Part shown: piece after piece, positions 6,025 through 13,794 of the stretch | Layout: the number at the start of each line of letters is the position of its first letter | Position numbering within the stretch: position 1 is the first letter of the stretch | DNA from: a virus | Reading direction: 5' to 3' (one strand) | IMG/VR virus record: IMGVR_UViG_3300042988_001446 | Location: 1-28,756 of that record | DNA length: 28,756 bases | Position numbers and translations under genes: made by a program | The notes under the pieces: model-generated | What the model was told of the DNA's origin: nothing | Databases searched by the model: none | Seen by the model: the letters and a program-made list of their open reading frames with translations, nothing else

Positions 6025-6061
6025 GACTATAGATAAGACTATCTTTTGATTGCTTATAGTC
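6025..6061 (+). promoter_or_regulatory. Three GACTAT boxes, operator-like
   Basis: GACTAT occurs at 6025-6030 and 6037-6042 (12 bp apart, same face of about one helical turn) and in inverted form, ATAGTC, at 6056-6061. Two alternative hairpins are possible (6025-6031 with 6055-6061, or 6032-6042 with 6056-6065). The inverted copy lies between the -35 and -10 boxes of the proposed promoter, where a repressor would act. Confidence 0.4.
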
Positions 6062-6077
6062 TATCTGCTTATATTAT
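6050..6077 (+). promoter_or_regulatory. Sigma70-like promoter candidate
   Basis: TTGCTT (6050-6055), a 16-bp spacer and TATTAT (6072-6077) lie in the AT-rich stretch between RNase P RNA and the nuclease gene. It would start a transcript about 45 nt before the coding region. The match is to general bacterial consensus only; AT-rich DNA gives chance matches. Confidence 0.4.
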
Positions 6078-6130
6078 AGGATCTACGCAGTAGATAGAAG
6101 AATAAGTATAGAAGAAAGGTAAGCGCCCGC

Positions 6131-6976
6131 TTGCGACCATACGTTAGTTACTCAGAGATCAGCAGCTTTGCGAATGACTGTCAGTGGCGTTGGAAGCTAG
6201 ACTACCTTGAAGGTGGTCGCTCCGATAAGTTCTCGCTGCACTTTGATTTCGGCGGCGCGGTCCACGAGGCCATCGAAAAGTATCTCTCACGGAAAGATCC
6301 CGTCTCAGTCGATGAGGCATGCGAGATCTTCCGAACTCAATTCAAGAAGCTATACGCAGAGAACAGCCCATTCTACGGCGGCGAGCCCATCGCTGAGAAA
6401 GAGATAAACGAGCTCTTGGCTTCTGGCGCGAACATCATCACGCGCCTCAAGGATTGCGAGGAGCTCAAAAACGCTGAGGTGGTTCATAACGAGTATGCTC
6501 TGCTCGAGGACATCGGACGTGAGAATCCGGCTGAGGAGATAAAGTTCAAGGGCTTCATCGACATCATCCTGAGAGCGAAGGACAAGCGCGGTAACACGAT
6601 CCTTTGGGTATGCGACTTTAAGACCTGCCGGTGGGGTTGGGACCGCGACACTCGCCAGGACCGCTGGAAGCACTACCAGCTGTTCCTGTACAAGCACTAC
6701 CTCTGCAAGAAATTCAACCTGGATCCCAAGCTTGTCAGGACTGCGTTTATCCTCCTGAAGCGTATGCCCCCAAAGGGTGCGCCGCCCATCGAGTTTTTCC
6801 AAGTCAGCGCCGGGCCTGTGAGCGTGCAACGCGCGCTTGATACGCTCGGCAGCATCATAACTGAGATGTACGAAAAAGAGAAGACCGGAAACTTTGACAA
6901 GAACAGAAACTCATGTTCTGATAGATATGGGAACAAGTGCCCGTATCTCGGTAAGCCTGCCTGCCCGGAGAAATAA
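6131..6976 (+). CDS. PD-(D/E)XK nuclease, Cas4/AddB-like with Fe-S cysteines
   Basis: 281 aa from a TTG start. AGAAAGG lies about 12 nt upstream, and the family's N-terminal SYSEISSFANDCQWRWKLDY begins right after. Nuclease core: D144 in GFIDIIL, D162-F-K164 in WVCDFKTC, and Q183-x3-Y187 in HYQLFLYKHY, the RecB-family motif set. One cysteine near the N-terminus (C17) and three at the C-terminus (C262, C270, C278) follow the 4Fe-4S layout of AddB and Cas4. These enzymes resect DNA ends. In phages they are linked to recombination and genome processing. No CRISPR genes are nearby, so a Cas4 adaptation role is not supported. The stop overlaps the next start (TAATG). Confidence 0.85.
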   Translation: MRPYVSYSEISSFANDCQWRWKLDYLEGGRSDKFSLHFDFGGAVHEAIEKYLSRKDPVSVDEACEIFRTQFKKLYAENSPFYGGEPIAEKEINELLASGANIITRLKDCEELKNAEVVHNEYALLEDIGRENPAEEIKFKGFIDIILRAKDKRGNTILWVCDFKTCRWGWDRDTRQDRWKHYQLFLYKHYLCKKFNLDPKLVRTAFILLKRMPPKGAPPIEFFQVSAGPVSVQRALDTLGSIITEMYEKEKTGNFDKNRNSCSDRYGNKCPYLGKPACPEK

Positions 6977-8301
6977 TGGAAAAGAAGAAAATTCTGACGA
7001 TCTCGGACCACCCGTTGATCCCCAGTGGCGTCGGTCTTCAGACTCGGTATGTTATCGAGGGCCTGCTCAAGACAGGCAAATACAAGGTTCTTAGCTGGGG
7101 AGCTGCTATTAAGCACGCTGATTATCGTCCACAGAACGCCTTCCCAGAGATTTACAAGGGCGACTGGATGATTTATCCGATCGATGGGTATGGCGATCGT
7201 GATCGGATGAGAGCATTCATCCTCAATGAGAAGCCGGACGCTCTGTTTATCGTGACCGACCCACGGTTCTACACGTGGCTCTTCGAGATGTCGGACGAGA
7301 TTAAGCAGAACGTACCGGTCGTCTACTGGCATGTCTGGGACAATGACCCGACGCCAGAGTTCAACGATGCGTACTACGAGAGCATTGACTACATGGTTCC
7401 GCTCTCGCTGAAGACGTACGGCCTTCTCCAGGACATGGAGAAGCTCAAGCTGTACAGCGGAAAGTACAAGTACGTCCCGCACGCCATCCCTCCTGATGTG
7501 TTCAAGATCATGCCTGAGCAACAGGTGATGGAGTTCAGAAAGGCGAAGCTTGGACCCCACTGGGACAAGAAGTTCATCATCTTCTGGAACAACCGGAATG
7601 CGCGTCGAAAGATGAGCGGCGATGTCGTGGTCGCAGCAAAAATGCTGGCGGACGTGGTCGGGAAGCAGAATGTGGCTCTGTTCCTGCAGACCCAAACGAA
7701 GGATCCGGAGGGCCAGGACCTGATCGCGGTCGGCAAGAAGTTCGGCTTTGAGAACAACATGATTATCTCTGAACAGCGGGTGTCGCCAGAGGATCTGAAC
7801 ATGTTCTACAACTCAGCCGACCTCACTCTCAACATCGCAAACAACGAGGGATTTGGTCTTGGAACCTTGGAGAGCATGATGTGCGGCACTCCCATCGCTC
7901 TCCAGATGACGGGTGGGTTGCAGTTCCAGATCGGTGACTGGTGGGAGGGACTGACTGACTTCTCTAACCAAGACAAGCTCACCGAGATCGCCAAGTCAAA
8001 GTGGACGCGTAAGGAAGGAAAGTGGTTTGGAGTCCCTATCTTCCCGGCTGCAAGGTGCTGCACAGGCAGCCAACCTATCCCGTATATCTACGACGACCGT
8101 GTCTCGTACGAGGACACAGTGAAGGCGTTGAAGCAAGTGTACGATATGGGTCGTCCTGCCCGAAAGGAGCTCGGGATCAAGGCTAGAGAGTGGGCGGTGA
8201 AGACGTTCAACATGGACGTGATGCTTAACAGCTTTGACGACATTATCACTCAGTCTATCGCAGACTGGAAGAAGCCGGTACCTAGGGTGGTGACGTTGTG
8301 A
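6976..8301 (+). CDS. Glycosyltransferase, GT4-like (GT-B fold)
   Basis: 441 aa. The N-terminal half starts with a Rossmann strand and glycine-rich loop (ILTISDHPLIPSGVGLQTRY), as in retaining GT-B enzymes. The C-terminal half has FIIFWNNRNARRKMSGDVV near 197 and the EX7E signature E291-GFGLGTL-E299 followed by MMCGTPIA, which binds the nucleotide sugar donor. Residues about 345-380 contain an insertion with two cysteines. It is coupled to the nuclease gene upstream (TAATG) and to a membrane protein downstream (GTGA). It is the first gene of the glycan block. Donor and acceptor are not deducible. Confidence 0.85.
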   Translation: MEKKKILTISDHPLIPSGVGLQTRYVIEGLLKTGKYKVLSWGAAIKHADYRPQNAFPEIYKGDWMIYPIDGYGDRDRMRAFILNEKPDALFIVTDPRFYTWLFEMSDEIKQNVPVVYWHVWDNDPTPEFNDAYYESIDYMVPLSLKTYGLLQDMEKLKLYSGKYKYVPHAIPPDVFKIMPEQQVMEFRKAKLGPHWDKKFIIFWNNRNARRKMSGDVVVAAKMLADVVGKQNVALFLQTQTKDPEGQDLIAVGKKFGFENNMIISEQRVSPEDLNMFYNSADLTLNIANNEGFGLGTLESMMCGTPIALQMTGGLQFQIGDWWEGLTDFSNQDKLTEIAKSKWTRKEGKWFGVPIFPAARCCTGSQPIPYIYDDRVSYEDTVKALKQVYDMGRPARKELGIKAREWAVKTFNMDVMLNSFDDIITQSIADWKKPVPRVVTL

Positions 8302-8522
8302 GCTACTACGATAAACCCGAAGCATTCACTTATACCACGCGTCTGTGGTTATCTGGGTTTCTTGCAGCGGTATTTCTAGCTGGAATCATAAGTTCTTTGG
8401 TCTTCTCATGGAAGAACATGGGACAAGAGATGGCACCGCTTCTTATGATTTCAGCATTAAGTCTGCTCGTATCAATCATCTCTGCTGTAAGTGGTGTTTC
8501 AAACCTAGAGGTGAAAAAGTAA
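8298..8522 (+). CDS. Small two-helix membrane protein
   Basis: 74 aa from GTG 8298, which overlaps the previous stop (GTGA). Two hydrophobic segments lie at about 17-37 and 46-67 with a short polar linker (SWKNMGQEMAP). No family is recognised. Coupled to a glycosyltransferase and an epimerase-like gene, it might anchor or help a membrane glycan activity, but this is inferred only from position. Confidence 0.7.
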   Translation: MSYYDKPEAFTYTTRLWLSGFLAAVFLAGIISSLVFSWKNMGQEMAPLLMISALSLLVSIISAVSGVSNLEVKK

Positions 8523-9097
8523 TGCCGGTCGCGGTCATAGGTGGAGCGGGCTTCATTGGAAGTCACCTGGTCGATGAGCTGCTAGTACAACAGTTTGAGG
8601 TTCACGTTATCGACAATCTGTCAACGGGTAAGATTGACAATCTGCGTCGGTGGAAGAATCATCCGAAGCTTGAGTTTGTACGAGCAGATGCAAACGATGA
8701 AGAGAGGATGGAGAGGTTTTTAGATCACAAAACGTGGGTCTTCAATTTTGCTCCTATCCACACTCCAACGTTAGCAGACAATTGTATGCTTGCTGGAGCG
8801 CAGAGGTTGGTAAATAACAACGACGATCTTTTGGCTTGCGATTGGGAACAGGAATTTCCTGTTGTGTCATTGAAGATGCCCAGTATTTACGGTCCAAGAG
8901 GGCCAAAGACAGGTGACATGTTTGTGAGTGATGTTGTCAGAGCGAACATGATGCTGGCGATGAACAGGGATATCATAGAGATCATAGACCTGAGCAAAAG
9001 GCAGTTTGGTGGATGGAAGCCGCTCGTCGATGAGACACTAGGTAAGCAGATAATGGAACAATACGAGCGGGCCAACTCGCTCATCATCATGGGGTAA
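8522..9097 (+). CDS. Shortened NAD-dependent epimerase/dehydratase-like protein
   Basis: 191 aa from ATG 8522, overlapping the previous stop (TAATG) with GAGGTG upstream. An in-frame reading from 8345 lies inside the membrane protein gene and is not used. The NAD-binding loop G7-GAG10-FIG13 and D31-NLSTGKIDNL are typical of extended SDR sugar epimerases, as is SLKMPSIYGPRGPKTG near 118-133. The usual length is 300-340 aa. The section holding catalytic Ser/Thr and Tyr-x3-Lys is missing: the chain passes from FNFAPIHTPT to PVVSLKMPSIYG with only about 40 residues and no YxxxK. The C-terminal substrate domain is also cut short. It may bind NAD or a sugar nucleotide without the normal reaction. 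Confidence 0.75.
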   Translation: MPVAVIGGAGFIGSHLVDELLVQQFEVHVIDNLSTGKIDNLRRWKNHPKLEFVRADANDEERMERFLDHKTWVFNFAPIHTPTLADNCMLAGAQRLVNNNDDLLACDWEQEFPVVSLKMPSIYGPRGPKTGDMFVSDVVRANMMLAMNRDIIEIIDLSKRQFGGWKPLVDETLGKQIMEQYERANSLIIMG

Positions 9098-9099
9098 AC

Positions 9100-10968
9100 A
9101 TGAAGAAGCTAATCTTTCGCGGTCCCGTCCAGACAGCTTCAGGCTATGGCGTTCATGCGCGAATGCTACTAAAGGCTCTCGATGAGAGTGGCAAGTTTGA
9201 CATCACTGTGATGTCAGTTCCTTGGGGTGCTACGCCTCTCATTTACGAAGATACGCCGGAGATGAAGCGTATCAAGGAGCTTGCCTCAAAGTTCAACCCA
9301 CAAGTACCGCCAGACTTCGACGTGTCATTCCAGGTAACAATACCGAATGAGTTCATGAAGATGGCTCCGGTGAATATCTGCGTGACAGCCGGTATTGAAA
9401 CCGACCGGGTCGCAAAGATCTGGCAGGAGAAGACGAATGAGGTCGCTGACGTTTTGGTGGTCCCATCTATACACTCAGCTCGCTCGTTTACGACAGCTAT
9501 CTACGGCGCTGAGAAGGGACCGTCACAGGTCCTGCTTCGCAAGCCGATGTGCGTTCTCCCAGAGTGGGTAAACACTGAGATTTTCAACACTGATCCGCTG
9601 AAGTCAAAGGTCACGTTGAAGAGCGATCCTCTCGCTCTCTCTGACGCTCCTGACTTCAATTTCATCTCTGTCGGTCTTGGCCTCGATAAGGCTGATGGAG
9701 AGGACAGAAAGAATTTCGCGCTGCTGATTAGGTGGTTCTGTGAGCAGTTCAGAAACAACCCGAACGTCGGGTTGGTGCTCAAGCTGAGCATGGTTAACAA
9801 CTCAAATGTTGACTTCAAGAACGTGAAGAACAGAATCCAGTTCATCAAAGCGCAGACAGGCTGTGGCCAGTTTCCCAAGATCACGCTCATTCACGGGCGC
9901 TTGAGCGACCTTGAGCTGGCCACACTTTACAAGAACGATAAGGTCAAGGCGTTCATCACCCTCACTCACGGTGAGGGATACGGGTTGCCTATCATCGAGG
10001 CTGCAGCGTGCGGTCTCCCGGTGATCGCGACGAACTGGTCAGGCCACCTTGATTTCTTGAAGGTCGGTGGTAAGAACAAGTTCATCCCGCTGGACTACAA
10101 GCTGGAGCCGATCCCACCTTCGTGCGTGTGGAAGGATGTTCTCGAGGAGGGAACTAAGTGGGCCAACCCGATTGAGGCCGATGTGAAGATGAAGATGGCC
10201 AAGGTTGTGCTAAGCCCGCAACGGCCCAAGGAATGGGCTGTAGAGCTCGCTGCACATATCGCCAGCACGTATAACGACAACATCGGCAAGGAGTTTGCTG
10301 ATGAGCTCGCGCGGATGCTAGATGGTGAGAAGGTATACATCCACCGCAACCGGATGGTCAAGACAGCTCCATCGACTAAGAAGCTCGATAACGTTATGTT
10401 GATCGCAGCGTCAGACGTTAAGATTCCAGAGACACTGCATGCGCTGTCAAAGTCGCTGGACCAGATCGGATTCGCCAACGCAACCCTGTTCACATCCTTG
10501 GACGTTGTCACCACAGATCCACGTATTGGAGTGGTAAAGCTCGCGACACCACTTGACAGCGTTGCAGCGTATGACAAGTTCGTAGGCAAAGAGCTGCACA
10601 AGTATGTGACGACGTCTCACATCCTGATGGTCCAATGGGACGGGTTCGTTCTCAACGGATCTGCCTGGAACGATGATTTCCTCAAGTATGACTTTGTCGG
10701 AGCTCCGTGGTTCTGGGACGATGTTGTCGGAAACGCAGCTATGGCTCTTCAATCCAAGAAGCTGCTTGAGGAGCTGTCCCGTGACGATTACCCTGACATC
10801 GCTCCGTATGATGTTCAGGTTTGCAGAACATACCGTAAACAGCTTGAGGACGTGGGTATCACATTCGCGCCGAGCGAATTGGCCTACACTTTCGCTGTTG
10901 AAAATTTACCGTACACAGGTCAGTTCGGTTGGCACGGTGAAAACCCATTTAGTGGCGAACCCATGTAA
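9100..10968 (+). CDS. GT4-like glycosyltransferase fused to a DUF5672-like domain
   Basis: 622 aa. Residues 1-400 form a GT-B enzyme: GPVQTASGYGVHARMLL at the start, FISVGLGLDKADGEDRKNF near 189, and the EX7E motif E292-GYGLPII-E300 with AAACGLPVIATNWSG. Residues about 430-615 resemble the DUF5672 family: ILMVQWDGFVLNG near 508, YDFVGAPWFW near 529 and VGNAAMALQSKKLLEEL near 542. DUF5672 is found with bacterial and phage glycosyltransferases and has a transferase-like character. The protein could thus add two successive sugars. It follows the short epimerase after 2 bp and precedes the UDP-sugar dehydrogenase. Confidence 0.83.
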   Translation: MKKLIFRGPVQTASGYGVHARMLLKALDESGKFDITVMSVPWGATPLIYEDTPEMKRIKELASKFNPQVPPDFDVSFQVTIPNEFMKMAPVNICVTAGIETDRVAKIWQEKTNEVADVLVVPSIHSARSFTTAIYGAEKGPSQVLLRKPMCVLPEWVNTEIFNTDPLKSKVTLKSDPLALSDAPDFNFISVGLGLDKADGEDRKNFALLIRWFCEQFRNNPNVGLVLKLSMVNNSNVDFKNVKNRIQFIKAQTGCGQFPKITLIHGRLSDLELATLYKNDKVKAFITLTHGEGYGLPIIEAAACGLPVIATNWSGHLDFLKVGGKNKFIPLDYKLEPIPPSCVWKDVLEEGTKWANPIEADVKMKMAKVVLSPQRPKEWAVELAAHIASTYNDNIGKEFADELARMLDGEKVYIHRNRMVKTAPSTKKLDNVMLIAASDVKIPETLHALSKSLDQIGFANATLFTSLDVVTTDPRIGVVKLATPLDSVAAYDKFVGKELHKYVTTSHILMVQWDGFVLNGSAWNDDFLKYDFVGAPWFWDDVVGNAAMALQSKKLLEELSRDDYPDIAPYDVQVCRTYRKQLEDVGITFAPSELAYTFAVENLPYTGQFGWHGENPFSGEPM

Positions 10969-10976
10969 GGAGAGTT

Positions 10977-11903
10977 ATGGACATCAACGCACCTGATTTC
11001 ATTCAGAGCTTCAAGTTGGAAAACGCCACTGTCGGTATCATTGGGCAGGGATTTGTTGGCTCAGCCATGCGTGCGTATTTTGAGCGCAAGGTGCGGGTAC
11101 TCTCATACGACAAGTACAAGAATGATAGGGACGAAAGTCACGTCGACCTTGAGACTGTTGTCAGGGAGTCAGACATCATCTTTGTCTGCGTCCCAACTCC
11201 GATGCGCGAGTCTGGGGAATGTTACACGGGAATTCCAGAATCTGTGTTTGACGATATCTCTCGCACTGCAAAGGAGATTGGTCGTCCCGGTGATTCATTC
11301 GTGTGTTGCCTAAAGAGCACAGTCCCGCCAGGATTTACGCAGAACTTGCAGGGCAAGCACCTAGACCTAAGAATAACGTTCAGCCCAGAATTTCTGACAG
11401 AAAAGAATTCGATCCAGGATATGCTCCAAGCCAATAGAGTTATCGTTGGCGGAGATTTGGGATCTGCTGCTGTTGTTCTTCAGTTCTTCCTTGAGGTCGA
11501 CAAGCGTCGTGTTGAAGAGGGAAAGTGTGTTCTTGTTCAATGCTCGACGATGGCTGCTGAGATGGCAAAGCTTTTTGGTAACGGGCTGCTGTTTTCGAAA
11601 GTCGTTTTCAGCAACGAGATCTATCTGCTGTGTAAGAAGATGGGCATCAATTACGACGAAGTAAAGGTTCTTACTGCGCTTGACCCACGCATTGGTGGAA
11701 ACCATGTCTCGGTACCTGGGCATGACGGCCATATGGGTGCTGGTGGTCACTGTTTCCCCAAGGACATGCACAACCTTCGTTTTACCGCACGCAAGTATGG
11801 TGTCGACGAAAAAATGTTCACGGCTGTTCTCGAGCGGAATAACGAGGTCAGAGAAGAGAAGGACTGGGAGAAGATGGGCGATCGGGCGGTGACTGATAAG
11901 TGA
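10977..11903 (+). CDS. UDP-glucose/GDP-mannose dehydrogenase family, shortened
   Basis: 308 aa, with AAGGAG before ATG 10977. The family oxidises the sugar C6 alcohol of a nucleotide sugar to a uronic acid using two NAD. Seen: the NAD loop G23-Q-G25-FV-G28, VCVPTP near 80, STVPPGF, the central helix lysine K198 in EMAKLFGN, and the catalytic cysteine C259 in GAGGHCFPKD. Full-length enzymes have 390-450 aa with a C-terminal UDP-sugar domain. Here the chain stops about 50 residues after the catalytic cysteine, so that domain is missing. All visible catalytic residues are kept. It could supply uronic acid donors to the neighbouring glycosyltransferases. The stop overlaps the next start. Confidence 0.83.
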   Translation: MDINAPDFIQSFKLENATVGIIGQGFVGSAMRAYFERKVRVLSYDKYKNDRDESHVDLETVVRESDIIFVCVPTPMRESGECYTGIPESVFDDISRTAKEIGRPGDSFVCCLKSTVPPGFTQNLQGKHLDLRITFSPEFLTEKNSIQDMLQANRVIVGGDLGSAAVVLQFFLEVDKRRVEEGKCVLVQCSTMAAEMAKLFGNGLLFSKVVFSNEIYLLCKKMGINYDEVKVLTALDPRIGGNHVSVPGHDGHMGAGGHCFPKDMHNLRFTARKYGVDEKMFTAVLERNNEVREEKDWEKMGDRAVTDK

Positions 11904-12235
11904 ACATCATCAAAGATAAGATCCTGATAGTCGACATCCTGACTTATCTTGGGATGCGCCCTCCTGTCGAGAAGGACTACGACTACGTAATCTCTCTCAG
12001 CGAGTACGGAGCTGACGTTAGTTTTTACGAGGAGATGTACGTGCCTCGCACCCGCCAGCACAAATACGCAGTGCACACGGAGAGCTTTAAGTTCAGTATC
12101 GAAATCCCAATGACATCGCATATGCACACAGCATTCTTTACGTTCTTTGAAGAGGCGTACGCAAAGGATCCAGTGGATGTAAGGAAAGCTGTGCGTCACG
12201 CTGTCAGTGAACTTCAGATGTATTACGCTAAGTGA
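11900..12235 (+). CDS. Hypothetical protein, 111 aa
   Basis: GTG 11900 overlaps the previous stop codon (GTGA), so translation is coupled. The protein is mixed alpha/beta, acidic in the middle (EKDYDYVISLSEYGADVSFYEE) and ends in an amphipathic helix (DVRKAVRHAVSELQMYYAK). No signal peptide, membrane helix or metal motif is visible, and I recognise no family. A promoter-like sequence for the next gene begins at its 3' end. Confidence 0.65.
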   Translation: MNIIKDKILIVDILTYLGMRPPVEKDYDYVISLSEYGADVSFYEEMYVPRTRQHKYAVHTESFKFSIEIPMTSHMHTAFFTFFEEAYAKDPVDVRKAVRHAVSELQMYYAK

Positions 12236-12242
12236 GTATCTG

Positions 12243-12251
12243 TGGTACAAT
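12243..12251 (+). promoter_or_regulatory. Extended -10 promoter candidate
   Basis: TGTGGTACAAT contains TG-n-TACAAT, an extended -10 box. Seventeen bases upstream of TACAAT is only a weak -35 (TTACGC). Transcription would start near 12258 and give a very short leader holding the AGGAGG of the gene at 12270. Confidence 0.4.
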
Positions 12252-12269
12252 AGCAAAAGGAGGCAGCAT

Positions 12270-12470
12270 ATGAAACTTGGACCAGAATCACTTCTGGAGA
12301 TCGTGGCTATCTTTCAGGATGCAATGTTGAATGGTACGGACGCTTCGCAGGCCCTGCGTGATCTGGACCTCGCTGAGAACAGTGACGGTACCCTTTCTTT
12401 GTCTTTCAATTATCTCAAGGAACACCCTCGCGCCACAGTGTGGCCAGAGCAAGAGCCTGAGGAGGCTTAA
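12270..12470 (+). CDS. Hypothetical protein, 66 aa
   Basis: ATG 12270 is chosen because a strong AAGGAGG (12257-12263) precedes it. An in-frame ATG at 12207 would overlap the previous gene without such a site. The small acidic protein has one clear helix (ESLLEIVAIFQDAMLNG) and ends in EPEEA. It looks soluble. No family is recognised. The next gene begins directly after its stop, with GAGGAGG embedded in its own last codons. Confidence 0.65.
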   Translation: MKLGPESLLEIVAIFQDAMLNGTDASQALRDLDLAENSDGTLSLSFNYLKEHPRATVWPEQEPEEA

Positions 12471-12737
12471 ATGCCCACTTACGTCTTCAAGTGTGCGAAG
12501 TGTGGCAACATGCTTGAACAGATGATGTCTCTGGGTGAGTACGCGCAGAACCCGTTTCCTCTGTGTATGGAAGAAGGATGCGATGGGCAGCAGAAGATGA
12601 AGGTACAACTGCAACCAGTTGGGTTTATCCTCAAGGGAACTGGTTGGACACCCAAGTACGCAGGCGGCGCAGGCGAGGGTCCGTCAACAGATCTTGCTAT
12701 GCCCAAAAAAAGGACAACAGCTAGACGGAGAAAGTGA
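12471..12737 (+). CDS. FmdB-type zinc ribbon protein
   Basis: 88 aa. The N-terminus MPTYVFKCAKCG is the hallmark of the FmdB/CxxC regulatory family. A zinc ribbon is formed by C8-x2-C11 and C32-x4-C37, the second pair looser than usual. The C-terminal half contains PVGFILKGTGWTPKYAGG, also common in this family, and a basic end (KKRTTARRRK) that could contact nucleic acid. Such proteins are frequent in phages and bacteria, with no firmly known role. Regulation or nucleic-acid binding is inferred. It is adjacent to the 66-aa protein and the membrane-anchored protein that follows. Confidence 0.85.
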   Translation: MPTYVFKCAKCGNMLEQMMSLGEYAQNPFPLCMEEGCDGQQKMKVQLQPVGFILKGTGWTPKYAGGAGEGPSTDLAMPKKRTTARRRK

Positions 12738-12738
12738 T

Positions 12739-13062
12739 ATGATTTGGTGGATTGCAATGGCCATTCTTGGCTGGACCTGTACGGCCATGATGACGTATGT
12801 CTCGTACCGGTTCTACAGGAAGGCAGTCGTATATGACGTTATTTTCAAGGTCATCAATGACGACCTGATTGCTAACATCAAGCAGTTTGCAAAGATGGCA
12901 CACAGTCCAGTCCTGGGGAATGACGCAGAGATCCAGGAGGCGCACAGGCTCATGATGATTATGGGCAAGCGTTTCAACGAAGTTTCGTTGCAGATGGAGG
13001 AAGCGACCGGCCTCGCTCTCCGTCCACCCCCGCCTCTGCCCCGGCCGAAGATTCATGATTAA
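12739..13062 (+). CDS. Membrane-anchored hypothetical protein, 107 aa
   Basis: ATG 12739 lies one base after the previous stop with GGAGAAAG upstream. An in-frame ATG at 12619 would overlap the zinc ribbon gene. Residues 2-22 form a membrane anchor (IWWIAMAILGWTCTAMMTYV), followed by basic YRFYRK, which places the rest in the cytoplasm by the positive-inside rule. The remainder is helical, possibly a coiled coil, and ends in a proline run (RPPPPLPRP). No family is recognised. Confidence 0.65.
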   Translation: MIWWIAMAILGWTCTAMMTYVSYRFYRKAVVYDVIFKVINDDLIANIKQFAKMAHSPVLGNDAEIQEAHRLMMIMGKRFNEVSLQMEEATGLALRPPPPLPRPKIHD

Positions 13063-13071
13063 CGGGAACCC

Positions 13072-13794
13072 ATGGCCAATTACTTCACTAAGGCAACGGA
13101 CGCAAGCATCGAAGCATTCCAGGTAGCGCCCACGGATGAAGAGAAGCACCACATCTTTGATAAAGAGATCAGGCCCGCTTTTGAGAAGCTGATCGAGAAC
13201 CTGATCTTCGTCTACGGCTTCTACAGCTTGGGCGACCCAGAGACCCTCAAGCGTGAGTGTTTGACAGATCTCTACAACACTCTGCCTAAGTTCGACGCAA
13301 GCAAGTCAGCAAACCCTGGTAAGCCGACGTCCACCAGTTTCAGCTACTTCAACATGGTGGCAAAGAACTGGTTCATCGCTCGTTCTCGTGAGAACCACCG
13401 TCGCAACAAGAATGAGTCTGAGCTCTTCTATGATCTTGACCACGAAAAGGTAAAGACTGACCCGAACTTCATTGTTAGCCCTCATGAGACTCTTCTGGAG
13501 GAGAAGGAAAAGTGGCTTGAGTTCTATAAGGCCATGGACTCGTGGCGTCACCGGTTGACCAAGAAGAACGAGAAGCAGATCTTGGAGGCCATCATCTTCA
13601 TCATGAAGAATGCTGAGATGGTCACGATCTATAACAAGAAAGCGGTCTATGTATACCTGAGGGACCTAACTGGGCTTAACACGAAGCAAATCGTGGTAAA
13701 CCTAAAGAAGATCAAGGCCCTGTATGAAGAGTGGTGCGAGGAGTACTACTCGACAGGAGCATCTAGCCATGGCAGAAAAGAAGACATTGGTTGA
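13072..13794 (+). CDS. gp55-like sigma factor for late transcription (probable)
   Basis: 240 aa. Residues about 35-110 resemble sigma70 region 2 as it is kept in T4-type gp55: a helix with FEKLIENLIFVYGFY, then LKRECLTDLYNTLPKFDASKSANP and FSYFNMVAKNWFIARSREN. The pattern F-D-x-x-K-x-x-N-P...F-x-Y-F followed by a helix matches the gp55 core-binding and -10 recognition part. A C-terminal helical segment (about 165-225) could be a region 4-like or adaptor domain. gp55 is 185 aa in T4, so this is longer. In T4 it acts with the sliding clamp and gp33 at TATAAATA-type promoters. I found no such clear late promoter in the window. The next gene overlaps its end by 26 bp. Confidence 0.62.
   Translation: MANYFTKATDASIEAFQVAPTDEEKHHIFDKEIRPAFEKLIENLIFVYGFYSLGDPETLKRECLTDLYNTLPKFDASKSANPGKPTSTSFSYFNMVAKNWFIARSRENHRRNKNESELFYDLDHEKVKTDPNFIVSPHETLLEEKEKWLEFYKAMDSWRHRLTKKNEKQILEAIIFIMKNAEMVTIYNKKAVYVYLRDLTGLNTKQIVVNLKKIKALYEEWCEEYYSTGASSHGRKEDIG

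Noticed and set aside
6131-6976. Cas4 of a CRISPR adaptation system
   Set aside because: The motifs fit the wider Cas4/AddB nuclease group, but there is no array and no cas1/cas2 in the window.
6697-7695. Long open frame on the minus strand (332 codons)
   Set aside because: It lies antisense to the nuclease and GT4 genes, which carry clear family motifs and couplings; no ribosome site or recognisable domain supports it.
8345-8521. N-terminal extension of the epimerase-like gene
   Set aside because: It would overlap the membrane protein gene completely; ATG 8522 with GAGGTG directly precedes the NAD-binding strand.
12207-12738. Upstream starts at 12207 and 12619
   Set aside because: Both overlap preceding genes; ATG 12270 and ATG 12739 fit the ribosome sites and gene spacing better.
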